Positions 33,601-45,500 of a DNA stretch of 64,000 bases are shown here, one piece after another (position 1 is the first letter of the stretch; every line of letters starts with the position of its first letter). The notes beneath the pieces are model-generated. The model was not told the origin of the DNA. It was given only the letters and a program-made list of their open reading frames with translations, and made no database searches. The stretch is from Tetradesmus obliquus. Lineage: Eukaryota > Chlorophyta > Chlorophyceae > Sphaeropleales > Scenedesmaceae. The DNA is taken from contig CP126205.1 in NCBI GenBank assembly GCA_030272155.1, positions 353,501 to 417,500 on the forward strand, written 5' to 3'. A program made the position numbers and the translations under genes.

Positions 33601-35203
33601 AGGCGGTAGGCACCAAAGAGCAGCAAAGGCAGGAGTGGGCTGCACTTTTACTACTACTAGTGGCTTGCTGAAAGGACACACTCCTGTGCACAGTCTGGTG
33701 AGGCCTTATGAACGTCCTGCTAGAATGACAGGGGTTGTGCCGTGACACACATGTCGATTGAATCTGGGCGCAGATGCATTTGTCGGCTGGGATGACACGC
33801 TGCTGTGTTGCGTTGTGTGGCTGTGGTGCAGTTTTGGCTGTCATGAGCACTTGGTGTGTTGTAGCGCAAGACTTATGTATTATTCGAATATCGAAGCACG
33901 GTTGCAGCGCGCAGCCCATTGAAAGGGCAATGGCTGCGGGTCAGGCTGGAGAGTTGGCTTGGCCGCTGAATGCAAGGCTCCAAAGCGGCCAATGTGCTTG
34001 ATGCATGAGGGAGTGCCAGCAGGTCCTGCAGCAGCCTTTGATTGCTGCCGTTTTCCTCCTCATGCGTGTTTCAACAGGCTGCCACTGTTCCTGTGTCGCG
34101 AAGCAGGACTGCTTGAACTTGCCAGCCGTGCAGCAGCATGTATGCATGCTCAGGCTTGTTTGTCAACAAGCTGCTGCCTGCCAGGCCGTACATGGCAGTG
34201 CGGTTTGTAAGACTGGCAGTAGATGTACATGCAGTGCCGATGTAATGATACGGTTGACATGTGCGCCTGTCAACGCTGCGTCGCTGCTGCTGTGCTGTCA
34301 TGCTCTCACGCCACGCGTGCAGCAGCCCTGCTGGCAGCCCGCCAGCTGATTGCGGGCTGCTTGGTGGTTGATGCATTGATTGTTATGGTTGATAGATTGA
34401 GTGGTTGCCGAATGAGCCTGTCATTGGCTGGAACACGTGCTGTGTTCCCGTCATGTAACACACAAATCGTGTTGCATCGTGGTTTGTGCGCACTGCAGCA
34501 CTGTTGCGCAGCGCTCATGAGCAGAGCTGATGATGATTTCGTGCTCTCAGACCTGGTTGAGGTTGTGGTGCGAGTTGGATGCCATCAGTGATGGTGTGCG
34601 TTCTTAATTCCCAGCGGTGTCCCTGTGCTCTCATGAAAATGGGCCAGCTGGCACTACTGTTATGCATGCGTGATTCAGCAGCAGGTACACAGCAGCACAA
34701 CCCTTGAGTAGTTTGTGCTAGCCAGCAAGCATTGCTGCTGGTTGTTGTCGGCAGTGTTGCCGCAACAGCACGTCAACTGCACAAGTTTGCATTTGCCAGT
34801 GTACAGCAACACCTGGTTGCTACACAGTGCCGTCCGAACAAGCTGCTAGGGTCTTCTGTGTTCTCAGTTGAGAACTTGAGCTCCTGTACTCCTGCATACT
34901 GCTTTTGCGGACACACATGTTGATGCACCTGTTTGCTCCCCAGGTGGCCATTGCACACTTGTGCAGTGTGAAGGCATGCAAGTGTAACCTCAGGCCCCAG
35001 GCTGCTTCATCGTGTACTGTACAGTAACATGTAATCTTCTCCAGTGAAGGCTGTACAGGCTGTACACCTGTGTTGTCAACACACAAAAGTGAAGACAAGG
35101 CGAGCGCCTCTCAATGGCATTGCACCAATAGGCGCCATGCTTGCTGCAGCTGCCTGCCAGTGCCGCAGTGTAAATGACAGTGGCTGGCAGCTGCACTTTG
35201 AGC
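30586..35203. other. Long TG-rich gene-free region
   Basis: No gene, RNA or transposon could be supported. The plus strand is conspicuously rich in T and G for about 4.5 kb after the stop codon at 30585. TGTAA motifs occur on the plus strand near 31363, 34445 and 34983. It may be a very long 3' UTR or a transcribed non-coding flank. The few open frames lack the codon bias and repeat character of the real genes here. Confidence 0.4.
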
Positions 35204-36149
35204 AAGGGGGTGTTGACTCCCCTTAACTGCTGTCACACCCCTTGTAGCAGAGGGGTAAATGATGGGAGTTAGCAAAAGTTGAACGACAGACATATTGCTA
35301 CATGCCTCAGAGGTATGTATATGTACATGTGCTAACTTCCACTAACTTCCAACACCTTCCAAAAAGGGTGGGAATTCAGCGGAAGTTGGGAGCTAAAATC
35401 CCGTGGGGAGGGTGAAAACCGGGGAAGTTGGGAGCTCGTGGGATTTAGTGGTAAGCAAAAGCAGGAAGTTAGTGCAGACAGCCAAGGATTCAGGGGAGTT
35501 AGCTGCTCAAGGCATGGATTGGGCACCTGTAACTGCCAGAGGTCCCCTGGGCCCCTCCTTGGGGTGTCTGCATGGTGTACTGTGGCATGTGGTGGGCAAG
35601 CTCATCAAGCGCCTGTGCCATGAGTCAACACCTGCAGCGTGGGTGAGACACAAAGGGCTGGGCCCCGGCATGCAGGCTGTATGCAATCACCAATTTGCTT
35701 GCAGGCAGCTGTTTGCAAGGTTCGTACAAATGATGCAGTTCCTCTGTCGATGTGCACAGATGTAACTGGACCAGGTGCCACTGCGCCACATGCCTCAGGC
35801 GCGCAGTGCGCTTGGGCACTTGCCGTCAATTAAGCCGGTGGTGAGAGGAGCCTGCGCCCTGACAATGATGTCAGATAACACAAGTGGCTTGGCCAATACC
35901 AACTTCCTGGCTTGTGTCACTAACTGCCCCCAAATTCCTGAAATGAGGTTTTCAGAAGGAAGTTGGGAGGTAAAATCCACTGGTAGAGCCCAAAATCATG
36001 GAAGTTTTTAGTTAGCAGAAGTTTATTTTCCACTATGTTAATTTGACCCCTTTGGACCACGTACAACACAGCTGTGCAAGCAGAATCACTAACTTCCACC
36101 GTTTACCCCTCCGCTACAAGGGGTGTGAAGGGGAGTCAACAACCCCTTC
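35204..36149. mobile_element. Non-autonomous DNA transposon with TIRs and 8-bp TSD
   Basis: The 946-bp element begins AAGGGGGTGTTGACTCC and ends with its inverted counterpart, 20 of 21 bases matching. It is flanked on both sides by the direct repeat CTTTGAGC (35196-35203 and 36150-36157). Homology continues inward (caccccttgtagc.gagggg). Subterminal motifs of the type ggaagttgggag..aaaatcc recur near 35380, 35420 and 35960. An 8-bp target duplication is typical of hAT elements and also of KDZ. No transposase is encoded; a 120-codon open frame at 35403-35765 has no recognisable domain. Confidence 0.9.
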
Positions 36150-36899
36150 TTTGAGCCACTCCGAGTCATTGATCAGCGTGCAACCCCAGCAGCCATGAGA
36201 TGCACTGCAGTGCATGCAACCAACAGACGCGGCAAGTATTACATATTATGCCTGGAGCAGTGACATGAATTCCCTCGTTTGCTTGCTGTGCTGGCTGTTG
36301 AGAATAAGTGCCGAGCTGAGCCCCTGCGAACTCCCTCGTCACTGCACGAGATAACAACCCCACCTGGGGGTCGCGTGACACACGAGCACAAGAATAGTTA
36401 TTTGCTGGTGCCAGGCGCGTACTCGAAGAAGTGTTTATGAAACGAAAGCCCGCACCCCCTGCGCTTTTGCTATTGCAAGCCACATTTCTTGTCAGCGCCA
36501 TTCAAGGCTTGAATTCAAGGCTTGAATTTCAAGCCATTGACACGCCTCAGGGCCCCTGACAAATGTAACATCGCTTCCGCGGCACCCTTGATTGTTTAAT
36601 GTTGCATTTCATGCTCGATTGTGTTTAGGCGGTGCATTTTTGCATGCGAGGCAGAAATAATTGTGCTCATTGACCGGATAAGTCGATACTCTCCCAACAG
36701 CAGCCTCTTACTGGCGCTCACGGACAACCACACACTGTGTGCTGACTCTGGAGCACATGAGTGATAGCATTTGGCCATCTTGTTGGCCAGGGCTGGGTGC
36801 TGTGCGCCTATGGTGCTACCAGGTGTCTTCCTTCAACATGCCACGCGCTTGACGTCCAACACCACTCGCAAGGTATAGTATTTTAAGACATTAGACTGT

Positions 36900-37706
36900 T
36901 TGTCAGGGCAGGCAACCGATCTCTTGGTCAGCTGCAGGTTACAGTTCAAACTCGCCAACGTACAGCTCAGGCCAGATGGCTCAACAAGCTGGCTCGCCTA
37001 CGGTTCGATCGCTATTTCACATACTTTTATTGATTGTGTCGCCTGTACACTGCAGGATGCTGCCAGGTTGGACAGGCTTGTCAGGCCATGTGAAGCACTC
37101 AACAGGATGGGGTATGGTGGCTTGCAGTCACCACCAGGGCCCCAAGCAGCAGGTCTAGTGGACGCTCACATTGCTGGAGTTCCTGTGCAGTCCCAACAAC
37201 TACAGCACCAGCACCAGCAGGTGGAACAGCAGCAAGCGCAGGCAGCAACTGCAGCAGCACCTCCTCCTGGAGCCTGTGCCCAGCTCCTGCAGCAATATCA
37301 ACAGCTGCAGCAGGTAGCACAGCAGCTCCAGTTCAACCTGCTGCCCCAGCTGCAACCGCACAGCCAGGTGCTGCAGCAGCAGGAACCACTTGACACCCAT
37401 TGTTTGCAACAGCAGCAACAGCAGCAGCAGTGGCAGCGGGAGTGTACAGGGAGTGTCATCGGCAGCAGCAACAGCAATAGCAGCAGTGTGCTGCTGGGCA
37501 GTGGCAACCAACTGCTGATGCAGGGGGTGACCACGTGCTTGGCGTGCCGCCACAGCAGCACACTCAGGAGAGGCAGCAGCAGACGCCAGATCAGCGCAGA
37601 TGGAGCGCAACAGCTGCAGATGGAGCGCATGCGACAGCAACAACAGCAGCCGCACCTGCACCACCTGCAGCGTCCGGCAGTGGTTTGCCTTCTGCTGCTG
37701 CTTTAG
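36900..37706 (+). CDS. Gln-rich open frame inside the TIR element
   Basis: This 268-codon frame on the plus strand is rich in Gln from residue about 95 and ends with LRRGSSRRQIS then QQLQMERMRQQQQQ. It overlaps the far end of the minus-strand transposase frame. The basic-Ser motif recalls the RRxS family in the flanks. A different frame just downstream (about 37723-37830) reads VDEPEAAGAAAPAV then ALDDEGAYYDDNDEPA and a stop, which looks like a genuine acidic C-terminus, so the real product may be spliced. It could be a second transposon gene, captured host sequence or chance. Confidence 0.3.
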   Translation: MSGQATDLLVSCRLQFKLANVQLRPDGSTSWLAYGSIAISHTFIDCVACTLQDAARLDRLVRPCEALNRMGYGGLQSPPGPQAAGLVDAHIAGVPVQSQQLQHQHQQVEQQQAQAATAAAPPPGACAQLLQQYQQLQQVAQQLQFNLLPQLQPHSQVLQQQEPLDTHCLQQQQQQQQWQRECTGSVIGSSNSNSSSVLLGSGNQLLMQGVTTCLACRHSSTLRRGSSRRQISADGAQQLQMERMRQQQQQPHLHHLQRPAVVCLLLLL

Positions 37707-39105
37707 CAAGTAGCACTGCATCGTGGACGAGCCAGAGGCTGCAGGAGCTGCTGCTCCCGCAGTTGCACCTGCAGCTGCAGCACTTGATGACGAGGGTGCG
37801 TACTATGATGATAATGATGAGCCAGCATAGGAGGGATGCACGTTGAATAGCTCTCCGTTGCACCTGCACAGCAGCATGTATTGCGTGGGGCGACTGAGCA
37901 GCAAGCACAAGCGCTTGCATGTGCATGACATGGCTGTTGCCTCATTATCAAAGCAGCCACTGCAACAGTGAGTGGACACCCGGCGTGCGTTAGGCTGCGC
38001 AGCTGCGCAAGCTGGCTCCTAGTCGTCCTACATCCCAAGCCGCACCTGCCGCAGCGGTACACTGGCACCTTGATGCTGAGCAGTGCCGTGAATGTCATGA
38101 CCAGCACCTCCACATCGTGGACGCAGCTGACCAGTTGGTCTGGGCTGCTGCCGTCCCTGCCACAGTCAGGGCACTTTGCTGAGCTGCATTTGTCCTGTAT
38201 GAGTGCTGCGAGGTGGCTGCGCACGCTGCGTGCCATCTCTTGCTGCTCTGCCAAAGACTCCAGATGAAGCGGAACCAACTTGTCTTGGTATGTGCCCCAG
38301 TGCCGATGGGTAGCAGCATTGCGCTGCTCTGTTGTCCTTGGCTGCTGCTGCTGCTGCTGCCTGGCAGGCAGGAAAGTATACCTGGTGAACTCAGGTCCTG
38401 CAAAACAAAGCACCAGCGATGCAAGTTTAGTCACGCCACATCCCATCACACAGGGGCGTACAACCGTGTGTCATCCGCATGTTGCCAATTACCAATTACC
38501 AAAGTAGGGCCACAAGCCCACCCACGAAGGAGCCAGACAAGGCGCATGGGGTCCAGAAAGCACAAAACAGAAACACAGACACTAAGCGTCGGAGACCTCA
38601 ACAAGCTCAGAGTACTCAGTTGCATTCACTCAACGCTGCAAAGCCTGCTTGTGTGCGGTGCCGCACATCAGCACGCAGGGGCGTACAACCGTGTGTTATC
38701 CGCATGTTGCATTCACTCAACGCTGCAAAGCCTGCTTGTGTGCGTGATAGAGACTTTAAGAGTACCATTCAGGCAAGGCAATGGGAACAATGTCACAGCA
38801 TCACCTGCTCCTGGTGCGGCAGCAGCGTCCTGGCTGGCCTGGGTTGCTGCTGCTGCTGGTGCACCCGCTGGCTCGTAGGGAGCAGCGTCTGGCATGAGCT
38901 CATCATCCCCATCAGCCAGACTGTCGGGAGTGGCACCAGCATCAACAACAGGAGTGCTGGCAGTGGTAGCACCGCTGTGTGGCCTGCAGGATGAGCCACC
39001 TGCCCTGCCACCTCCTCTGCCCACCCGGCCAGCGCGCCGAGGTCTAGGATCAGCCGAAACCGTATGATAAGTAACCGGGTGTCTCTGTTTGTTTTGGCTT
39101 TGGAC
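37703..39105 (-). CDS. KDZ-like transposase fragment
   Basis: Two segments splice in matching phase. One runs from about 39105 to 38766 and reads PRPRRAGRVGRGGG..DDELMPDAAPYEP..LFPLPCLNG. The second starts at 38397 and reads PEFTRYTFLPARQ..HWGTYQDKLVPLHLESLAEQQ, then KCPDCGRDG..VPVYRCGRCGLGCRTT and LRSLTHAGCPLT. The basic/acidic N-terminus, the tryptophan segment, and the CxxC pairs before a cysteine-rich finger resemble the N-terminal part of KDZ transposases. No catalytic Asp/Asp/Glu domain is visible, consistent with an internally deleted element. No start methionine was found, and the 3' limit is uncertain. Confidence 0.4.
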
Positions 39106-39610
39106 GTTTTGAAGGCTTGATCACTTTTCTGTCCATTACTTGGTGGGGAGACTATCATATTCAAGACTTCGCAAACATTGGTTGACCAATGGTTGTTGTG
39201 TGGTGCCAGCAGAGCACAAGACAGGGTAAACACAGCATCCGTCATGGTGGTTTATGTGCTCGCTCAGCAGCAGCTTGTGGGGTTGTCTGCGATACAAGAA
39301 AATAGTTTATGTTGTTTAAGCTATGTCAGCCTCATTATCAGCCCTTATTATGCCCAGTACCCGCCCTAACAATGTGGCTGCAGGAGCGTGCTCCACCCAC
39401 GCAGCGCTCAATACAATACAACAATACAACAATACAATACAACAATTTGCCCTGGAGAACGGGCGTGATTGCGATCCCGATGCATTTGACAAGCTTACAC
39501 GCCTAACTGGCGGCATATGAAATACTCTTCTGCAAGCACGCGCCTGGCACTGGCAAATAACTATTCATTTGCTCGTGTCCGGCGCGACCCCCAGGTGGGG
39601 TTGTTATCTC

Positions 39611-40405
39611 CACTGCACTGGCAGTGCAAGGCGGGATTCTGCAGGGTCGGACGCTGAGATGCTGTTCGTACGTACCCAAACTCAAATTTGGTCTGTATTA
39701 TATATTTTAGGTTTACCTACAAGTGCGTCAGCGACCCAAGTTACCTGCGGCCCGGCAGGTCGCCCGAGGTGAGCAAAATCTGGCCGGTGACTCCTCTGTC
39801 CTGGAGCCTTGCGGTCCTGGTTCTTCGTAAAGTGACATCATTATGCAAAAAAGCCCATTAGTCCTGTAAAAATGATGCTTGGGGGTTCATAATATTTGTT
39901 ATATATGTCATGTCGCCCGTGATGATTTGCCGATCGCACGCAGAGGCCAGGATCCGAACTCAGCCCCAGGCCTCGATCAGGACAGTCATCTCTGATGTGT
40001 TGCTATTGCGGTATGAGAGAGTGTTTTTGCTAGCATATTTGCCAAGCTAATCCAACAGGCTGATCAACAACCTGGATATATACTGCACCCGATTGCAATC
40101 CGCGACAGAAAAGGGTGAGTGCTTCCGACTCTGGTTGTTCCGTAGTATTTGATACTCTGTTCGGCTGCTGTGCGAGCTGCTAAGCAGCAGCGTTCCTGCC
40201 AGGAGCTGCCCATCACCGATAGCCAAGCAATCTCCGCCCCTATTTTGTCCACCCTAATTGATACAGGACCACAAACAAATACTTTTGCATGGCTTTGATG
40301 TTCCTGTTGAAGCTGTTTACCTTGCGGAGCTCTGACCTCAATCTCGCTTGTTCGCTGCCGTGCAACAGGGGCTCTTGAAAAGCTGACAACACAGATCAAG
40401 GGGTC
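39611..40405. other. Intergenic upstream of RRxS family member 2
   Basis: No coding region is supported. The A/T-rich stretch around 39680-39910 probably belongs to the promoter region of the plus-strand gene starting at 40406. Confidence 0.4.
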
Positions 40406-42553
40406 ATGGATGCTATCTACAGCCCCAGCGCGCCTGTGATCAGTTCTTCTGCCCAGTACCAAACCATCGCCATGCCTCAAGCAGCACGCAGGCCAGCCTT
40501 CGGGTTCCCTTCACAGAGCTGCTCATACGCTCAACGCAGCATGCAGCAGCCGCAGTGGCCAGCGCAGCAGCAGGCCCCTGCGATGAGCCGGGATCCAGGC
40601 ATGCAGAATGTGTTCAGGGCTAGGCTGCAGCGGAACGGCAGTTCATCACAACTGCACGCAGATGCAGCAGCCATGCAGTATGAGGAGGAAGGATTCCCAT
40701 CAAACAACAGCAGCAGCTTCGCAACTGCCATGCACCAGCGCAGCGCCAGCGCATCAGAGCAGCAGCAGCTCGCAGCATCCAGCAGCTTCTGGGCATGCAG
40801 CAGCCAGCAGCAGCAGCACCTGCCGCCACACCCTGTGCACCAGCACCAGCAGAACCGACGCACAAGCTTTGAGGGTGCTGCCGGTGCAAGCAACGCAGCT
40901 GCAGCTTGCAGGAACAGCATCGACGCCAGCGCAGCGGTCAGCAGGCGCAGCATGGACACATATGCAGCAGCTGCCACGGCTGCAGCCATTGCTGCAGCAG
41001 CAGCTGACAGGCGCCGCAGCGTGGATGCAGCAGGCTCCAGCGCCATCTGGACGCGCAGCTCTCTCTTCAGCAGCAGCAGCGCCAGCAGCAGCGGCAACAG
41101 CATCCCCACTGTCGACGCCGCAACAGCCGCCGCCGCAGCAGCCGCAGCGGCAGTTGTAAACAGGCGCCGCAGCTTGGACATTGCGGCCGCAGCTGTGCCG
41201 GACCGCCGCGCAGCTGCCCGCTACAGCATCGACATCGGCTCGGCAGCTTGGGCCCGCAGCGGTTCTGGCTGTTCTCTGCCAGCCATCCCCAGGGAGCGAG
41301 TGATCCGCTCATCCCCCTGGGCACAGAACGGCATGCCAGCTGCTGCCCCTATGGCAGCACACACGCATGCACATGCACATGCCATGCATGCGCCGCTGCA
41401 GACCAGGTCAGGCACCTCCCCGCATGCGCAGCAGCAGCAGCAGGAGCAGCTGCGCCAGCGCGCAGCTGCCCTGCGCAGCCAGCAGCAGGCCTGGACCAAC
41501 TATGCCATGCCAGGTTGCGAGCAGCCGCCGATCGCCCGCACCAACAGCGGCGGCAGCAGCGGCAGCGCCAGCAGCAGCAGCAGCGCGTACGCCGGCAGCC
41601 GCGACCAGCAGCAGATGATGATGGCGATGACCATGCAGTGCGAGCTGCTTGCAGGCAGCGGCAGGGATGCACATGCTGCTGCCCGGCCTGCTGCCGCGAT
41701 GGATGCTGTGCACCAGCACAAGCAGCACATGGCTGCGCTGCAAGTGATTGAGGACGAGATCACTTACCTGGTGAGTCAGCAAGGTGGTCAGCAGCTCTTA
41801 TCAGAGAGGGGTGTTAGGAATGCGATGTTTACAGCATGCATGTGACCTGCTTGACAAGCAGCATCCAGCCGCCTGCCAGTCACTGTTCTGCTAATGCTCC
41901 ACACCTGCACTCCTGCACCCTCCGAGCTCCACCCAACCTCCAACTGAACCACTAAACCAATGCTGCTGCTGCCGCCTGCCTGCCTGCAGTCCACACTGGG
42001 ACAGCAGCTGCTGACAGCCGCTAAGGTGGCCCCTCACGGCAGTGCTGCTGCTGCCGCCTGCGAGGCCGCAATCGCAAAGCATGACGCTGCGATGGGCCAG
42101 GCCCTGGCTGCTCGCGCGGCACTTGAGGCTGCAGCAGAGCAGTCGCTGCGTGGCGTGGGGTCCATGGATCTGGATGCAATCGAGCCTGAGATGCAGGGCT
42201 ATTACGAGGCTGCTGATGCGGCTGCTGCATGCACTGCGACAGGCACAGAGGAGGATGAGGAGGAGTTTTACAGCGCTGAGGCACATGCTGCTATGGTGAG
42301 GAGCGTGCAGCAGCAGCAGAGCAGCGCGATGAGCCTCAGCAGCGTGAGCATGACGGAGGCCAGCCTGTACAGCCAGCAGCAGCAGCAGTACGAGCAGGGT
42401 GTGAGCCGCGAGCAGCAGCAGCAAATGCTGGCTGCGGTGCAGCAGCAGAAGGCGCAGCAGCTGCGCGCGCTGCAGCAGATGTCGGCTGACCTGCATGTGA
42501 TGCAGAATGAGCTTGCCATGCTGAAGATGATGCCCATGGCTCGGCAGCAGTGA
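40406..42553 (+). CDS. Gln/Ala-rich protein, RRxS family member 2
   Basis: Two exons, 40406-41770 and 41990-42553, join in phase 0 to give 642 residues. The N-terminal half carries a series of basic-Ser-Asp motifs about 10-50 residues apart: NRRTSFEG (about 150), CRNSIDAS (about 169), SRRSMDTY (about 180), DRRRSVDA (about 202), NRRRSLDI (about 252) and ARYSIDIG (about 272), set in poly-Ala. The intron falls inside the conserved C-terminal helix (IEDEITYL/STLGQQLL), followed by AAAAACEAAIAKHD and ALAARAALEAAAE, which align with the genes at 27265 and 47530. An acidic segment (EEDEEEF) and a Gln-rich coiled coil with ELAMLKMM follow. RRxS matches basophilic-kinase consensus sites; a scaffold controlled by phosphorylation is inferred. 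No named family is recognised. Confidence 0.8.
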
Positions 42554-45500
42554 GGTTTGGGTTTGGGTGAGGTTTGGAGTCGTGCGGGCAGGCTCTTGCG
42601 TTGCCGTTTTTTTTTTTGCATTCTTTCGATGGCTAGGTTGGATTCTTTCGATGGCTAGGTTGGTGTTACTACTGGGATACATGTGAGGGTGAAGAAATGA
42701 GTTGCGTCAGAAGGCAGGAACCAGGGATCAGCGGGTTCTTGAGTGGGCTTATGTGGCGTGCTGCATTGGAGAGGAGGCGGTTGTTTGCATGCCATGGGCA
42801 GATGGAGGCCCGCGTCCCTGGCTGAGAAGCCGTTCATTTTACAGCGTGTGCAGCAATGTTACACACGGACCGTGCCTCTGTATGAGAGGCAGCTGAGCGT
42901 CAACATCATTGCGTGCAGAGGGCTGGTCGGTGTGAGTGCACAGCTCTGATCCGTTCGGCACATTGCGTGCGCCTAGCTCTGTTGTCCTGCATGCACTATT
43001 GTTTGCACATGCCAGCTCAATACATTTTGGCATGTCAGGGTGGGCTAAGACCCCTCTTGAGCTTGCGGATCCATTCTCTTGTTTTGCTACAAATGCGGAT
43101 TGCGGTGTTAACGAATTGATGCAGCAACAGCGCACCCAAAATCTGCAGATACTAGTCTAGGTACTATCTTGGTTTTCCGCAAATCGCACACATGGCTGGC
43201 GGCAGGATTGCAGGCATTGGGCGCACCTAGAGCCATCCTGCCTGCCATGTCGGCAGCCCATGTCGCAGCTAACGGCTAAGGCTGTACAGCAGCTTTACAT
43301 CACTGTGGGGTTGTACAGAGCATGTATGCAACTGTCACCTACTGGGCTGATTGTCTGCTTAAGATGCTGCATACTGTCCTGCAGCCTCTGCTTATGCTAG
43401 CTTGTTATCGCCCGGGGTGCAGCGGATTAGTGGCGTCTGCTGGGCACACCAGCAGACGCCGCTGCAGCACATAACAGATTCTCTGAGCTTGGTGCGGTCT
43501 TGGACTGGCTCATCTGTAGCGCTGTGCTCTAGCACATTCACTGGCCGTCTTATCAGCTTGTGCTTTGGCTTCAGGGTGTGGTATGTGTGTTGTTGCTGCT
43601 GCTGGCGGTGCGCGTTGGCCCCATAGCATCAGCACACATATAGCATAATACAACCGTTAGCGTGGCACTCTTGGGTTGTCAGGGACATACTAGTTGTTGC
43701 GGTTGCTGGGATACAACTGAAGGGCATAAGCAGCGACACGCGCTGCCGTAGGCGTCCTCATGCGCGCCGCTGTGCGAACGCACTACATATTTTGACCAGT
43801 AGCTCGTGATGTATCATGCACTTAGTGCTGCCTGAGCTTCACGAGTTACTCAAACCAATGCATCAGGGCTGTTGGTGATGCGGCGGGGTTATGTTCGTCT
43901 GTGGCAATCAACTGTGCCAGCCATGTTCTGCGCTTGTTCTGTGCGGCGCTGCCACGTGTCCGCGCACCAACACAAAACCCCACCTGGCGCCCTTGTGTTG
44001 CGCCGCACGGTGCGAGTCACATAATAGCTCTCTATATAATAGCCTGCAGGCCGTTTTGCAATAAGTTGTGCTCATTGCGCTGCTGCGATGGTGCAAGGCT
44101 TGCAGGAGCAGTGGGTGCAGGACAGCGCACCCAAGGCGTGCGCAGATGCAGTGTCTGCCGCGCTATCGTTCTTTTGCATGGACATTCTTTGTATATCACA
44201 TTTGCATAGCGCTCAAGCCTTGCCGCTTTTTCTGCTGCTGCGGGCGGTGAATGTTCAGCACTTGCTGTCCAGGGTCCTGCCCGTATAGGCTTGCGGGAAG
44301 GCGCGGAGGCGCGAGTGCGCAGTATTATTGTTCAGTGGCAGTTGCATGCTGGCTGGAAACCTAGCCAAGCGCTGCATGCAGCGTAGGAGTGATCTGGTTT
44401 TGCAGGAAATTGGATCTGTATCTGGCGATGCTTTGTGCCTGGTTGCTGAGCCAGTAGCTTGGTTTGATGGTGTGCTGTGCAGCCACTGCCTTCGCACATC
44501 TGCCGGATCAATCATTCGGCAGAGTGTGCCCATACACTGCAGTGGCTGTTTTATCAAACAGAGGCTGCAGCATGGGCCACACGCTAGCACTACTTGCGTG
44601 TTTTCTATATCTTGCGACATATCTTGGGCCAGCAGGGGCACAGAGGCGCGAGTAAGGTTGAACCCAGTCGACTGGAGCAGAGGAAGAGTTGCTGATTTGC
44701 TGTGAGTGGCTGAAATTCAGGGACGTTTGCTTCGAGGTTGGAGTGGCGGCTGCTGCGCTGTGCTGCGGCTGCCCCAAGGTAGTGCGGGATGCTTTTTGCC
44801 TGTGTTGATGATGACTGTGGCTCACTTTGAGCCACTTGTGAGCGCAGTGATGTGTGCGCACGAGGCTTTGAGCTTGCAGGAAAGCAGGCAACCGAGGTGC
44901 CTGTGCTTGCTAGTGGCTATGATTCCGTTTGCATGACTGGTTCAGGCTGTTGGCGTAGCCTACGCAATCGGATTGTTTTCCTATTGCATGCATGCGATGG
45001 TTCGTGCACGCATGCGGACTGCGTGCGTGTGCACAGCTGCTGATTACTAGCAGTACTGATAACACTGCTGCTTTGCATGCTGACAGCCTTGAAAATGCCG
45101 GCGCACCCCCCATCGTGCTTGGTGCATGGCGTGGCGTACGTTGGCCCATTGGCCGGCGTGCCTCACCATGAGGAACAGCGATGGTGTTGCATGCTGGGGC
45201 ATGCCATATGGCCTGCTGTTGCTCAGCTGCGACAAGCTCGTGCTTGCACATGGTCTGCGCTGATGCTGCGTCCCTGCAGCGATGCGGCTGCAGTTTTGCC
45301 GGCGTGATGCCGTCCTTTTTCCTGGTTTCAGGTTGCTGCAAGTCTCTGTCACATGCTTGCTGCTCTTGTCCACGAAGCGTGGTGTTTCTTCCAACTCCTA
45401 CTGCCGAGCACGGCAGCGTTTTGATAGTACACTTTCACAGACCGTTGGAGTGCCTAGCTGCAAAGGCAGCTGGAGGGTCGTGCGCCGCCAGCAGTAGTAC

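Larger units (their letters stand above)
36348..39610. mobile_element. 3.26-kb TIR transposon, probably KDZ class
   Basis: The element starts GAGATAACAACCCCACC and ends with the reverse complement. The inverted repeats extend about 90 bp (36348-36437 and 39522-39610). Both ends abut the direct repeat CACTGCAC (36340-36347 and 39611-39618), a perfect 8-bp target duplication. It contains a minus-strand gene fragment with a zinc-finger-like cysteine cluster resembling KDZ (Kyakuja-Dileera-Zisupton) transposases, a class I know from chlorophyte genomes. At 3.3 kb it is shorter than a full element would need, so it is probably internally deleted. Confidence 0.85.

Noticed and set aside
30586-35203. 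Possible retrotransposon or protein genes in the gene-free flank
   Set aside because: No reverse transcriptase, integrase, terminal repeat or target duplication was found, and the frames are short and shadow-like.
39940-40000. tRNA-like B-box sequence (gatccgaact region)
   Set aside because: The surrounding sequence does not fold into four arms with a matching acceptor stem by eye; a covariance-model scan would decide.
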